Positions 21,471 through 33,051 of a stretch of 64,000 bases of DNA are shown here, in pieces. The stretch is from Emydura subglobosa (Eukaryota > Chordata > Testudines > Chelidae). Location of the stretch: assembly GCA_007922225.1 (NCBI GenBank), contig ML679973.1, positions 5,804,597 through 5,868,596 of the forward strand, written 5' to 3'. The first letter of the stretch is position 1. The number at the start of each line of letters is the position of its first letter. The translations under genes were made by a program, and so were the position numbers. The notes beneath the pieces were generated by a model. That model worked only from the letters and a program-made list of their open reading frames with translations. It did no database searches and was not told where the DNA came from.

Positions 21471-22117
21471 TAAATCCAACTAATTGGTGAGCAATTAACT
21501 TGAATTAAAACAGGTGCAAAGTCTAGACAAAGCCTGAGTATATGTTTGTGATTTGATAAACACATTTTCTACTAAATGCCTCATGGACTTCTCTTCACTA
21601 TCCCTCCCGGGGAAATGAGAAAGGGTTTTTAAAGAGCTGGAATAAAAGGAGAGCGTGATTGCCAGTGAAAGGGTAGAGGATCCATCAGGGTAATGGAGAG
21701 TTGAAAAGAAGGGGCATGAGCCCTTCCAGCCATATGCTTTGCTGAGCAGGGCTTCTGTTGCGAACTGCATGGAAATGTCAGTGTTTTGGGAATAGATTCA
21801 CTCAGTATTACATAACTCTCTCTGTTGCAGTATCAGCTGCTTCTAAGCTATTCTGAGCAGTTCAGCTCTGCCTGTGGCTTTCTAAATACCCTTTCTGTGT
21901 GCATGGAGTGTTTGTGGATGTATAGTTTACCTATTGAACTACCATTATTTAATCTTTTGATTAGACACATCTCTCCATCGCCCAGCAGAGTGTCAAGCTG
22001 ATGGGAAAGGCACGCTATCTTAATGAACAGTATTTATTTTATTCTTATAAATGAGTGTGCAGAACAAAAGTTATGCATGCATCCCCGGAACACAGCAAGT
22101 CAAATGTCTTCTTGGTA
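21471..22117. other. unassigned non-coding sequence
   Basis: Nothing recognised. Confidence 0.4.
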
Positions 22118-22248
22118 TTGATTATTTGTATTGCAGTCACATGTAGAGGCCCCAGTGACAGATACGGGCCTGATTGTGCTAGTTGCTGCACAAACACAGA
22201 ACAAAAAGACAATCCCTGCCCCAAAGAGCTCACAATCAAAGTATAAGA
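22118..22248 (-). mobile_element. MIR-like SINE 3' segment, antisense
   Basis: 'gattatttgtattgcagtc', 'gaggccccagtgacagatac', 'caatccctgccccaaagagc' is the reverse complement of the SINE tail seen at 9243. Confidence 0.65.
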
Positions 22249-22613
22249 TGAGACAACAAGTGGATAGACAGACAGACAGGGCTGTAGAAGAAATCAATGA
22301 GACCGTAGTGGTCAGCTTGATAAGTAGTAGTCACCATATGACCATAAAATAACTTCAACCCACTGAAGTGAACTTCTCACGCTCCTTTCCCTCAAGTGCC
22401 ATGCATTCCACCCCGTACTAAAAGTCTGAGAAAACAGACAGGCTTTTCAGCATGTCCTCGAGGACATCAAAGCCAGGGTGTGTTGAACCAAAGTGAGTTC
22501 ATGAACCAAGGCCTTTTCATAACAATGTCCCGCTAATAAACACCTCCTTTTTAAACTGGCTGTCAAGTTAAGTGACTCAGTTGATCACAGCTGCCACAGT
22601 ATTTCATGGGGAG
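22249..22613. other. unassigned non-coding sequence
   Basis: Nothing recognised. Confidence 0.4.
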
Positions 22614-23151
22614 TGTAAAGCACGAAGGATTCTTTCTCCAAGAATCAGGCAGCACAGACAATACTGGAGAGGTTTATTCACGATACCGGGAAGTCTGATA
22701 AATCAGCTTCAACTTCATGGTGTTACAGTGGTCAATTATACACCCTTTCTTATTGATTACATAGTACGTTTTAAATTCTTTATCTGTTCACTTACAAATA
22801 CAGACATTGTCCCATCCGGAGAGAACAACAGTGATAATGGTCGTTACATACATGCAGAGACACTTTTAATCACTTTACTTACGTCAAGGATGCTAGGGTT
22901 ACACTCGGTGGGGGGTAGGGTGGAGAAAGAAGGGGGTGGGGAATCCTTACAGATAGGTGGCAGACAGACAGAAATTCTAAAAGCAAATGTGCTGTTCTCA
23001 TTGGAATTAGAATCACTAAGAGGACATCTGGCTGCCTGAGTCATCGGATGTTTACACTAGCCATCGTCCTTGAGGATCAGTTATGTTCGTTAGCCATTTA
23101 CATGAGTTTTAATGTACAACTTCTTAGCTGAAAACAATCTCAAGCCTTACA
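22614..23151 (-). mobile_element. probable solo LTR on minus strand
   Basis: The 538-bp block begins TGTAA and ends TTACA on the plus strand, so on either strand it is bounded TG...CA with 5-bp inverted ends. On the minus strand an AATAAA signal lies at 22678-22673, about 60 nt before the end, followed by 'cctctccagtattgtc', a layout typical of LTR R-U5. No 4-6 bp target duplication is seen and no internal viral genes adjoin. The plus-strand frame 22572-23039 across it is not a gene. Confidence 0.4.
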
Positions 23152-23784
23152 GTTGAGGGGTGAGCTTTTTAAATCATTGGTGCCCAAAGGTGGTAGAGCA
23201 TTACAGGTGAAAATCAGCTGTCACCAGTCACCAGGAAATCAGTTGGTGTCCACTGTGGCTCACAGAGAACAGGCATAAGCCGCATCCTCCTGGAAATCCC
23301 ACCCCTTGACCTTGCATTCTGCACTAGCTGCCATTTCTGAGTGGTTTGAAGGAGCCAGTGATCCAAGCTTGAAGCCACACAGACCTGGGTAACCAAGGTG
23401 AAACCTTGCAGCTGAAAGGAAAGGATGAGTCCTTCTCGCTAATTGCACGTGATAGTTGCTCTTGGCCTCCACCCCATGTGATCACCAGGGGGGCGGCTGT
23501 GGATCGAAGAGGACTCCTCAAGCTGTGTTAGCATCGTAAGTTATTTGCAGTCTGAGATGCTCAAGTCTCACCCCTTGGGAAAAGCACCATTGCTTCCTGA
23601 CTCCATTTCTCCATTTCGGTTCAGTCAGCTGCATGGATGGATTTTCCAGGTAGCAGCTGCAATACTAGCAGCTTTAGTTGAGTGCTTGAATCTGTCCTTC
23701 AAAGACATTGACCTTCATACAGATGGCTGTAGATAAATGCACACACTACATAGGGGCTATCAAACTATGACACCAATGGTAGTT
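23152..23784. other. unassigned non-coding sequence
   Basis: Nothing recognised. Confidence 0.4.
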
Positions 23785-23870
23785 ACTTGTTATCCTACAG
23801 TGGGATAATAGGGACTCAGAAGTCCTGACTCCCAGTCGCCTGCTGTAACCACTAGACACACTGTCTTTAA
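23785..23870 (-). mobile_element. MIR-like SINE head, antisense
   Basis: 'cagaagtcctgactcccag', 'tcgcctgctgtaaccactag', 'acacactg' is the reverse complement of the tRNA-like head of MIR-type SINEs. Confidence 0.5.
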
Positions 23871-24937
23871 AGGAGATTTCCAGTGGGTGGGGGGTGGATC
23901 AGAGGAAATTGCCCAGGATTTGCACCAGCAACTGAAGAACAGTATGGAGGTGTGAAATGAAAGTGGCCCTGCCTGCCCCAGTCCGCTCCAGTGGAACTAT
24001 TTTCTTCCTAGAAAGCAGAGTTGGCTCAGTGTCTGAATTTTCCCAAGATTCCAGGGTATCGGGGAGTTCAGTTCAGGCTCATCTATACTATGTATTACAT
24101 ATTCATAGGTAAGAAACCTTTAAAGGTTGGTTTCTGACAAGCCACTGTATCAGTGCACTGCAAGGGTGTGTATACAGGGAGGAAACCTGTGTTATTGCAG
24201 ACTCCCTCCTCTCTCTTCCTCCCTGCTCCACTTGCCTCTTAACTGTTTCTTATTGTAAATCACAGCCCTAGGCCTGTTCTCCTATGGCAAGATATGAATA
24301 ATTCTCATTGGCTTCAGCTGTAGCCTTGTGGGAGGGGGAAGAATAGAACCTCCATGTTTTCTTGTCTCTTTCATTTGGTGTCTTTGTTACATATTTAAAA
24401 AGCTCAAATATCTGGCTCTGGAAGGGTTAAGACTAGCTTCCCTCTCCTTCTTTGATCTGTCTCTGCACATTCCCTCTATCTTCCTCCCTCCTCCTCCTGC
24501 TCACTCTTATGTGGGCTTTCCTCCTACCGTAAGCACTTTTGGACAATGAATTGCTGTCCATGTGTTTCTCACAGCTCCCTGGAGACATGACACAGTCTAG
24601 TACTCAGTCCGGAGGGAACCTCTTCCTTTCTCATAGGCAGCTGGCAAGTGCCTTACTGGAATGGTGGAAGGTAAAAAAAATTTAAGAGGGAAAAAAACCA
24701 AACAAATCCTAATGTACCCTACTGGAATATAGACGTGTAGAGAATACAAGCACACACATAGACCCCTTCTCCCTCGCTCATCCACGTGGAAAGTATATCC
24801 ATGGAATAAGTTGCAGAGCCATGTGACGAAATGCATTTATTAAGTACCTTTGAGTGCCTCACCTGGACATTGCTCACTAATTCATCTCCCTGCGGCTTTT
24901 TCTAAACTCATGACTTGCTTCAAACAGTTGCCACTTA
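23871..24937. other. unassigned non-coding sequence
   Basis: About 1.1 kb with no recognised gene or repeat. Confidence 0.4.
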
Positions 24938-24966
24938 TAAAAAAATAAATAAATAAACAAATAAAT
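24938..24966. repeat. (AAAT)n-like microsatellite
   Basis: An A-run followed by AAAT units, one of them changed to AAAC. Confidence 0.85.
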
Positions 24967-26244
24967 TCAGTCCTGTCAGAGAAATGTTTTTTCTCTTCCC
25001 AAATATACATTTACACCTCATTGCCCTGCTCCCCCCCGGCGGTTATCTTGGCAAAATTCAGTCCTAGGCCAGTGACAGATTTAAAGTCCGATATCTCATG
25101 ACTGTGCAGGACTAGAAATGGGAGCTGTATCTCACTGGAAAGGGGAGATTCCTAGCATCCTCTGGGATATAGAGCACTCACTGCAAGCCTTGGAAGGACC
25201 CAGGATATCAGGTATCATGGGGAGCTCAGTGGAAAATCTGGACATTTATTTTGTTGCTTAAATGGGAGCTCAGGTCTTTTGAAAATCTGGCCCTGGGCTG
25301 AGCACTGTATCTACCTCTGCCCCAGTTATCACAGTAAAAATATCCCTGTTTAACATCCGAAGAGCTTTCGTCCTGCAAAAACTGAATGTTTCATTTCCAA
25401 CACCCCAAGCTTGATGTTAGGAGGCGCTTTTCTGCTAGGGGTGCCTTCCTTAACAACTGGGATATGTTCCCTCATCTTGGCATGGGATTATGAGTTCTGT
25501 GCAAAAAGAAATGCTGCTCTTCATAATGTAGATGTGACCCAGTTAGTTCACACCCCAACACGATACAAGATGTGAGCCGTGTAACCTCCACTTCCTAATG
25601 ATGGTTCCTGCTTCTCCCAAGACCTCATCAGAATTGCCACACTTTTTGCCTGTGGTATAAAAACCTAAAAAAGGATAGATCAGAGAAATGGAGGGAACCA
25701 GGAGAGTAAGATCAGAGGAATGGAGGGAGCCTTGTCAGAGATCTCCAGGAATGAACAGTAAACACTCTCTGTGTCCTTGCTCATTGATGCTATTGATATG
25801 CTCTGAAAGAAAACCTGGTACCCTGCCCAAATGTAGCTGAGGAAGTGAGATGCTGCCCTGATGCTGCGGACGGGGCTATGTGCTTTAAGTGTCTGTGCCT
25901 CTCCTCTCTGGGCTCCCCTGGGGAGGTATGTACATTACTGAATTAGTCTGTGTGCTGGTGAGTGCCTGGCACTGTCAAGCTTTTGAGTTAAATCTGCTCA
26001 TAACCATTGCAAAGCCATTTTGATGCTTATGACAGTTAAAACCTCTTACAGTGAAATCATTTATTAGAGTCTAACATTTCACTACAGCAGGTAGTAGGTC
26101 CTCCTAGGTAATCCCTGTGAAAGATCAAATTGAATTGTAAAAGTTGTTTTTCTGTGATGGCGATGCTAAGCACTTAACTTCTGTGATGCCTCTGGGGCTC
26201 CAATGATCCATCCAAAGATAGAGAACTTCTAGGGACTGCAGAAA
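24967..26244. other. unassigned non-coding sequence
   Basis: Nothing recognised over about 1.3 kb. Confidence 0.4.
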
Positions 26245-26266
26245 GGGTGGGGAGTGGGGGGCAGGG
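26245..26266 (+). other. G-quadruplex motif
   Basis: Four G-runs of 3, 4, 6 and 3 bases with loops of 1, 3 and 2 nt. This fits the standard G4 pattern on the plus strand. Confidence 0.7.
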
Positions 26267-26468
26267 ATATCCAGGAAATCACAGAGCTGGAAGTGGCCTG
26301 TCAGGACATCAGGCTTCTTTGCTGCAGTATAATTTCCAGATCAGGTTTCCATGCTGCAAGCAATGGGGCTTCCACCACTTTGCTTGGGAGAACATTGAAC
26401 GATCGAACATATTATCTCACTTTGAGGAAGTATACCCTGAAATTCATCCTCAGTTTTCTTTTGCTCAG
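26267..26468 (-). mobile_element. older CR1 3' fragment
   Basis: The plus strand reads 'aaatcacagagctggaag', 'ttccaccactttgcttggg', 'ctcactttgaggaagtatac' and 'attcatcctcagttttct'. This is a diverged form of the CR1 3' region, different in sequence from the younger CR1 that starts at 26471. Confidence 0.5.
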
Positions 26469-26802
26469 TGTAGATTCATAGATTCTAAGGCTAGAAAGGA
26501 CCATTATGGTCATCTAGCCTGACCTCCTGTATAACACAGGCCACAGAACTTCCCTGAAAAAATTCCTAGGGCATCTCTTTTAGAAAAACATCCCACTCTT
26601 GATTAAAAAATTGTCAGTGATGGAAAATCCACCATGACCTTTGGTAAATTGTTCCAATGGTTAATTACTTGCACCATCAATAATTTATTCCTTATTTCCT
26701 GTCTGAATTTGTCTAGCTTCAACTTCCAGCCGTTGGACTGTTATACCTTTCTCTGCTAGACTGAAGAGCCCATTGTTAAATATTTGTTCTCCATATAGAT
26801 AC

Positions 26803-27012
26803 TTATAGACTAATCAAGTTGCCCCTTAACCTTCTCTTTGTTAAGATAAATAGATTGAGCTCCTGGAGTCTCTCTCTAGAAGGCATGTTTTCTAATCCTT
26901 TAATCATCCTCGTGGCTCTTCTCTGAACACCCTCCAATTTATGAATATTCTGCTTGAATTGTGAACCCCAAAGTTGGACACAATATTCCATCAGCTGTCT
27001 CACCAGTGCCAA
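26803..27012 (-). pseudogene. CR1 reverse transcriptase thumb/C-terminal remnant
   Basis: A 69-codon open stretch with the sequence pattern of CR1 ORF2: a 'EYC.Q.WG' segment, then '[17 protein letters not shown]', then '[10 protein letters not shown]' and 'KRRLRGNLI'. It is part of the truncated CR1 at 26471-27590 and has no start of its own. Confidence 0.8.
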
Positions 27013-27204
27013 AAACAGAGGTAAAATAACTCCTTGAAATTCCCCTGTTTATGCATCCCAGGATTGCATTAGCTCTTTTAGCCACAGAGTCACAAGATCT
27101 CATGATCAGATGATTATCCAGCATGACCCCCAAATCTTTTCAAGAGTCTCTGCTTCCCAGGATACAGTCCCCTATCCTGTAAGTATGGCCTACATTCTTT
27201 GTTC

Positions 27205-27420
27205 CTAGGTATGTTTACATTTGGTTGTATTAAAACGCATACTGTTTGCTTGCACCCAGTTTACCAAGCGATCCAGGTCACTCTGTATCAGTGACCTCTC
27301 CTCTTCCTTATTTACTACTCTCTCAATTTGTGTGTCAACTGCAAACTTTATTAGTGATGATTTTATGTTTTCATCCAGGTCATTGATAAATAAGTTAAAT
27401 AGCGTAAGGCCAAGAACCAA
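27205..27420 (-). pseudogene. CR1 reverse transcriptase palm remnant, FADD changed to FAVD
   Basis: A 71-codon stretch. It resembles the CR1 palm block (GPVLFNIFINDLD-like, here GLTLFNLFINDLD) followed by the active-site segment, here KFAVDTQ. The first catalytic aspartate is replaced by valine, which would abolish polymerase activity. Confidence 0.8.
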
Positions 27421-27599
27421 TCCCCAGGAGATCCCCCTGGGAACAGACTTTCTCAGTGATGCTTCCCTATTTATAGATGGTCCCTATTTGAGACCATTGA
27501 GTGTCATCCTAGTTATCCATTTGTGGCCTAACACGAACAATTCTTCTGCTTCATTGGTGTTTACAGATGCTGGCACAGAGTAATTCATGTTCTTACTAT

Positions 27600-27980
27600 A
27601 CTACTGTTACAATAACAGCTGGATGACATTTTTCAACTGAAACTTTTCTTTTCCAGACAAAATGCAGATTTGGCAACAGTGAAACATTTGTGAATTCATG
27701 TTGATGTCACCTAATTGTTTCAGCTGAAAAAACGAAACCCAAAAATTCTTTTAAAAAAAAAAAAAAAGGAAACATTTTGTTTTGATATTTTCAAAACCAA
27801 ATATTTCAATTTTCCAATTTAAAACGACGTTTTGTTCAGAACTATCCTTTAATTTAATTAAAAAAAAAAAAACATTAAAAAGTGCTCATAGTCTAAATAC
27901 TCAGTTTTTGGCTCGCCCTGAAACAATTTTTTTGGAATTGGGAGCAAACAAAAAAATCCCCTTATTCACCCAGCTCTAAT
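27600..27980. mobile_element. AT-rich 'TTTCATTT' element, further copy
   Basis: Contains 'gtttcagctgaaaaaacg', 'aaccaaatatttcaattttcc', 'aaaacgacgttttgttcag' and ends in 'ttcacccagctctaatt'. It carries A-runs near 27754-27768 and 27859-27872. It directly follows the CR1. Confidence 0.5.
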
Positions 27981-30169
27981 TACAACCATGTCAAAGCAGG
28001 ATATATCCCGGTAGGCTCATCATTCACATTTTCTAATATGCAGCACGGGAATGTTCATTGGGAAGACCCGCAGAATGTTCTTGTCTAACATGTGATCTCC
28101 TCTTCCTCCTCCTCCCCCTCTTCATCATCAAAGCTCCAGCATGGCTCAACTCCTGTTGGGCCACTGGGTGCGCCTATAGGAAGCCACAGACCCTGCACCG
28201 AAGAGTTCTCACTTGGTACATGGTCAGTAAACATTATGGCCATTGCAACCATCCATGGGACAGCATGGTGCCTGGAAATCACAAACAGAGCTACTCACAA
28301 ATTTTTTTGATGGACCTGTTTTTTGTCAGAATGGAAATTCCATTTTCGGACCAGTTTTAATCCCCATATTAACTGATAACAGAGGTCGCTGCTGCAAGAG
28401 GTTATGTCACTGCTGCTGCTGCCTTCACTGAAGATGAATCTTGTTTGATGAAGGCCGCTGCCTTGGTATGGGATTTGTCTCACAAAACAGCTTCTTGCCT
28501 GGGTTGGCTCCAGATGAGGGGTGTAGATAATCAATTATTCGGGCAGGGGGACCTTTGTTCCTCTCATGGATTGCATGTCCCACATCTGATGGCTAAAGCT
28601 ACCTGCAGTCCTGGCCAAATTAAAAGTTTTTCTATTGAACTCTGGTGAGGGGGCAGGAAGGGAAGGTTTTCCCCCAAGATATTGCACACAGGGCCAGGTA
28701 TGTTATAAAGTGGGGTTTTGTCTTCCTCTGAAGTATTGTCAGCACTGCAGGGGACATGGCTTGGGCCTAGATGGATTAATGGTTTGATTCAATTTAGCAT
28801 TTCCCATGTTCTTGTGAGAAAGGGAGTGGTTTTGAGATATGTGGTTGCAAAGCGCTAGATAAGAGTGAGGTGGTATTTTCCACTGGTAAATATTCCAGGT
28901 GAGAGACAAGCTTCTCATGATGGGATGGACGTGGTGGACAATGGGGTGGCGAAAGCAGGCACTGGTGCGGTGACTTGGTTTTGGAATTGTCAGTAGGGAT
29001 GGGTTCAGACCACAATCCCAGGCCCAAATATGCGTGAACTTTTGGAGTGAGATAGGTCCCAGTCTAACACAGTTCCCCGTCCCTGACCAGATCTTAAAAA
29101 TGGCTCCTATTTGTATAATGGGGTGAACCAAAGCTCTTGATCTAAAACCTTTTTAAATTCCGGGGGAGCAGGGTTTGAATATATGAATCTGGATCTGAAG
29201 TGTGGCACTCAAGTCCGTCCAAAGGGGCTCCTTGTGCTGGCAAGATTCAAGATGCAGGGAGTGTTATGGGTAGAAATGGCCAAAATTAGCATTAAATGGT
29301 TACCATTATTGACAAAGAAAGCAAGGGGGTTCAGACAACAGATTGATGAATGTGATAGGATGGAGGGGAAGAGAAGGAAGACGGAGGGAGCTAAGTGGTC
29401 TCAGATGGGAAGACAGGACGTCTGGTGGGGTGAAATATGGCTGAGGGGCAAGCTGGAAATAACAGAAGAGGATGGGGTTTTGATGGGCTTCCCTTGGCCT
29501 GTTTGCAGTATCCTCACTTCAGAAGGTGCAGAAGAGAGTGAGGAGGGATACATACCAAGACTCGCTACAGGAGTTACATAGATGCAAGTGAGAGCAGAAT
29601 TTGGCACTTGGTTTGCTGCTGGCTGGGCAGACACCATTCTGTTGACTTCAGTGGACTTGTCCCGGCTCACATTAGTGATGAGTACGGCCCTGTGACCGTA
29701 CCCTACGTTAAAAGTGGAGAGAGGAGAAGAAATTGTGTAAATTGGGCCCTCTCTAAGTCCCTGTCGAAGCACTTCACTCCTGACCTGCATCCCCACCTTC
29801 TATTCCAATCCTGGGCTACCCACACACAGCTCTGCCTGTGCCCCTCACCCCTGAGCTGTACAGACCCCCCTACGATTCTTCAGCCCTGCTGCATTCTTCA
29901 GTGGTGAATGCCAGTCCTGCCAAATCAGATGGGTACCTTGTGATGTGAGCAAACATTCCCTTTAGATGGTGCTGAGATCTATGAAACTCATAGACGAACT
30001 ATGTACAGATTAGAAGCTGAGTTTCCAGACATAAGGACTAGTGCATCAGTTTAATGCCCCAGTAAGCCTTCTGGGAAACATTTCATTTGGTCCTCTGAGG
30101 ACGAGTCCACAGCTAGGACTTCCAGCCTGCAAGGTGAGCGCCCTGACAAGCAGCAGTGAAGTTTGAGAT
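27981..30169. other. unassigned non-coding sequence
   Basis: About 2.2 kb with no accepted gene. Overlapping frames of up to 132 codons on both strands (28739-29131, 29183-29581, 29401-29796) show no known domain. The stretch 28990-29200 shares 'gatctg' and 'ctggatc' type words with 35230-35740 and 36860-37030, possibly an old dispersed element. Confidence 0.35.
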
Positions 30170-30560
30170 CAGTCTTACATCATCTGCTTGGAAGTCTGAT
30201 CCACAGAGGTGGGACACAACCACTTCACCTTGACGTACAAAGGGTTAATATGCTTGATGAGCCCATCCAGGATGATTGCCCTGCCGTTCCCTGCTTCCAG
30301 ATCCCCAGACAGGGCCGGCCCCATCACTTTAACTTTCGCTGTTAGTAAATCACAAAATGAAATGGAGTTTTCTTCAAAGTGACAGCTAAATCTTGGCCGC
30401 TCTCCGGCTGCTGTACCAGCACCGCTTCTTTCTGTAATTCCTTTGCCCTCCGTTCCTTGGCGCAGGGAGCACACACTCGGAAACGTTGGAGTGACAAGCG
30501 ATTTCTCTGCGCTTGACACCTCTGCCGGAAGACTTGATTAAGTGAAAATACCGTGGCATT
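30170..30560. other. candidate conserved non-coding block or exon
   Basis: Unique-looking sequence. The minus strand is open over 30175-30519 (114 codons) and the plus strand over 30163-30345. CpGs are retained. No known domain or strong splice pair was identified, so conserved non-coding DNA is as likely as an exon. Confidence 0.2.
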
Positions 30561-31139
30561 CATTTTTCAGGTGTAGAGTGTGAAAGACACCCAAGGAATG
30601 AGCTGGTGCTGGGAGGCATTCCAGTGTTCTGTTGCCCTCCCCTTACTTATTTGTCGATACCCTGGCTGTATTCCACTCTTGGTTTGTTCTTAGGGAATCT
30701 GAGGGTTTCCCCTACTGCTTTAAAATTGGCAGGGTGGCAAGCTACATGCTTTTCTTCCACAGCCAATGCCTGTGCATTATTCCTTACAGCACCTCCCCAT
30801 GGGAAAGTTTGGGACTAGAGTAACTGTGAGCTGCTCACACCAAGTGTTCCTAGATCATTCTTTCCAGCATCTCTTCCCATGTTCTAAGTGACACCTGTAG
30901 GAGAATAAAGAGTTAAAAGCGGACCAGTGGTCAGGCCTAAGCTACAGTGAACAGGGTCAAGGCAAGGGCAAACCTTGTTTCTGTTAATTGGTGTGAATTT
31001 TAGTTAGTCTGGTATCTCTCTTCTTCTCCTCCCTTCCTGGCCATCTGCACAGGGGATGAACCTATTGCTGTTTCTGTGCAACGCCTTTTGATAGGAAGAA
31101 AGCATTATCTTCCTTCTCCCCCTGGCATGCCTTTACTTC
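30561..31139. other. unassigned non-coding sequence
   Basis: Nothing recognised. Confidence 0.4.
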
Positions 31140-31440
31140 AAAGAATGTTAGTGTAAAATGTATAGGTTTAATTGATGTGCCTGACCTCTGTATGGTAATC
31201 CTGTAAACAACAAACAGGGGCGGGTAGGATTATATTCATTATGTAGTTGTTAATATTCATTTTATAGGTGTCAGTGTAACCAAATAAGGGTCTATGGGGA
31301 GTTGCTGAAAATGTATACATTTACATACCATTATGGATAAAAGAATTGTAAAGTAACCCCCTCATTGCTCACTCGGGGATTCGAGGTGGAATGAGCAGGC
31401 GATAAAGGGTTCCATCTCCCCAATCCACCCCCGGGACAAC
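31140..31440. other. candidate conserved non-coding block
   Basis: AT-rich unique sequence with 'ggtttaattgatgtgcc', 'gtaaacaacaaacagg', 'ttaatattcattttatag' and 'cgataaagggttcc'. No repeat signature. Inference only. Confidence 0.25.
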
Positions 31441-32109
31441 CTGTTTGGTTATTTCTAACAACACCTACTCCAGCTCTGGGGATGGTTATTAGTATTCAGT
31501 GGTACACTCTTAAGCAAAACCTGAGAAAGGAATTAGTCCATCAATAAGAATGAATGCACCGGACAGTGATTTATGCAGATCCTGTACTCAAAGTGACTGA
31601 GCTCGTTTCATCTGTGTCTCTCAGGTGCGTTCCCAGAGCCGATACTTTAAATGAGAGTTTGTGTAACATTACAGCCGTGTGATCATTTGTACAACACCCA
31701 AATCCATGCAAACACAGCGATACCCAGAAGACAAGCTGAGTAAAAATGCCTGCATCTGTCATTTTTACAAAACCAAAAGTGTGAGAAAGAAACTCAGGGC
31801 AGAGGCTCTGATTATTAATCCAGGGTACCTGGACGTGGCCGCAGATAGAGCACACAGGTGCATCACACCTGCTTGTGCACACAGCATTCAAAACATGCAC
31901 CTAAATATACAGACATTACACCACGCACCTCGATACACATGTGGAAATACATGCACAGCCGTATAAGCACACAGATGCAGATATGTGAATATAAGGACTC
32001 GCTCCCAATCCACACTTAGAGCCCGCACACAGAAGCACAACATCCAAAGCACGTGCATGCAGAAAAAATAAAAATTCATTCATATAAGCCAGGCCTTGAG
32101 GGCACAGCT
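31441..32109. other. unassigned sequence with a degenerate CA-rich stretch
   Basis: About 31840-32050 is rich in ACACA/GCACA words without a fixed period, like the stretch at 16910-17070. No gene recognised. Confidence 0.45.
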
Positions 32110-32290
32110 CGGCATACGGCATGATCTGGAGGTAAGAGAGTCAGGAGACTCCGTTGTTTTCCCCACTGTGCCACTGATTCATTGTGTAACCTTGAGCCCG
32201 TCATTTCACACCTCGGTGCCTTGGCTTCTCCATCCGCAGACTGAGGATGATGCCTGGGTTGCACCTCTCATGATTTTATTGTGAACCTGG
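32110..32290 (+). mobile_element. MIR-like SINE fragment
   Basis: Sense order: 'gagagtcaggagactccg', 'ccactgattcattgtgtaac', 'cttgagcccgtcatttcaca', 'cctcggtgccttggcttctc', 'gactgaggatgatgcctggg'. It runs into the TTGCCAA-type element that follows. Confidence 0.6.
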
Positions 32291-32561
32291 TGACATGTCA
32301 TGTTTCACTGGAAGCCTCGGGTTCTGGGGTGACGTGATTCTCGGCTTCCGCTACAAAAAATGGAAGCGTCTAGCCCTCATAGTGGCAGACCAAAGTTTGA
32401 AACTGTGGCCTGTGTGCATCCCAAAGGCTCGAAAACCAAAAGCCAGAGAAAAAGCACCTCAGATTTGTTGTTGTTTTGTCGTCCTCATGATGTCTAAGCC
32501 CACTGCATGATTTTGGGGGGCCTGACTCATGATATTTAGACGCTTGGGGTTGGTGATACTG
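32291..32561 (+). mobile_element. TTGCCAA-ended element, copy 2
   Basis: 'aagcctcgggttctggggtg', 'tctagccctcatagtggcag', 'gcctgactcatgatattt' and 'gcttggggttggtgatactg' match the other family members. The left end is degraded. Confidence 0.6.
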
Positions 32562-32651
32562 TAATACTTTATTAGATGAGGCTTGTTTAATTCATGTTAG
32601 TTAAAAAACCTGAGACCCTCACATTAAAGGTGCTGTAGAAGTGCACATCAA

Positions 32652-32727
32652 GACAAGCTTCTCCCATGCGGGCCCCTTTATCTCAGGATTGAGAAATGCT
32701 GCAGGGCCCGCATGGGAGAAGCTTGTC
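32652..32727. repeat. perfect 24-bp inverted repeat (hairpin)
   Basis: The arm at 32652-32675 is exactly complementary to 32704-32727, with a 28-nt loop. Each arm contains the palindromes AAGCTT and GGGCCC. The stem has no mismatch. It lies between two copies of the TTGCCAA element but belongs to neither. Confidence 0.9.
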
Positions 32728-32763
32728 CTGCCCTCTCCAGTGCCTTTCCTATGCTATGCTTGC

Positions 32764-33051
32764 CAGTGTTGTCGACTCTCACGATTTTATCTCAGGTCCT
32801 CGTGATTGCTGGTGTTTTTCAGAAAGCCCCGGCTTTTGGAATCAAGAGATTGCTTGGCTATCTCAGTTTTCGTTAAACTAAAAAGTAAGTTTCTAGCCCT
32901 CATGGTTGCAGAGAAAAGCTTTAAAACATAACCTGAGGGCATCCTCGAGAAATCAGAAGACAGAGAAAATGAAACCGTGATTTTTAAGTCAATCTCATGA
33001 TTCTGAGGGGCCTGACTCATGATTTTTGAACAGATGGGGTGGGCAGTACTG
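32764..33051 (+). mobile_element. TTGCCAA-ended element, copy 3 (best sense copy)
   Basis: It starts 'cagtgttgtcgactctcacg' and ends 'gatggggtgggcagtactg', so the ends are degraded inverted repeats. Inside are 'agaaagccccggcttttgg', 'ctagccctcatggttgcag' and 'cctgactcatgatttttgaa'. It is about 290 bp with no coding capacity. Confidence 0.65.

Larger units (their letters stand above)
26471..27590 (-). mobile_element. CR1 retrotransposon, 5'-truncated
   Basis: The low-coordinate end carries the CR1 3' terminus ('attcatagattctaaggc', 'ggtcatctagcctgacctcc'). Moving up, minus-strand translations give the reverse-transcriptase C-terminal part with '[18 protein letters not shown]' and '[10 protein letters not shown]' (26803-27012). 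Next comes a palm region with 'LFNLFINDLDENIKSSLIKF' (27205-27420). The catalytic FADD is FAVD at 27333-27347. Frames are split by stops and shifts, so it is dead. Only the 3' third of a full-length CR1 remains. Confidence 0.85.

Noticed and set aside
22572..23039. 155-codon open frame (plus)
   Set aside because: Lies mostly within the probable solo LTR and on the strand opposite to it; no protein similarity recognised.
29183..29796. Pair of overlapping frames of 132 and 131 codons on opposite strands
   Set aside because: Opposite-strand overlap, no motif, and a likely chance result of few stop codons in a GC-balanced stretch.
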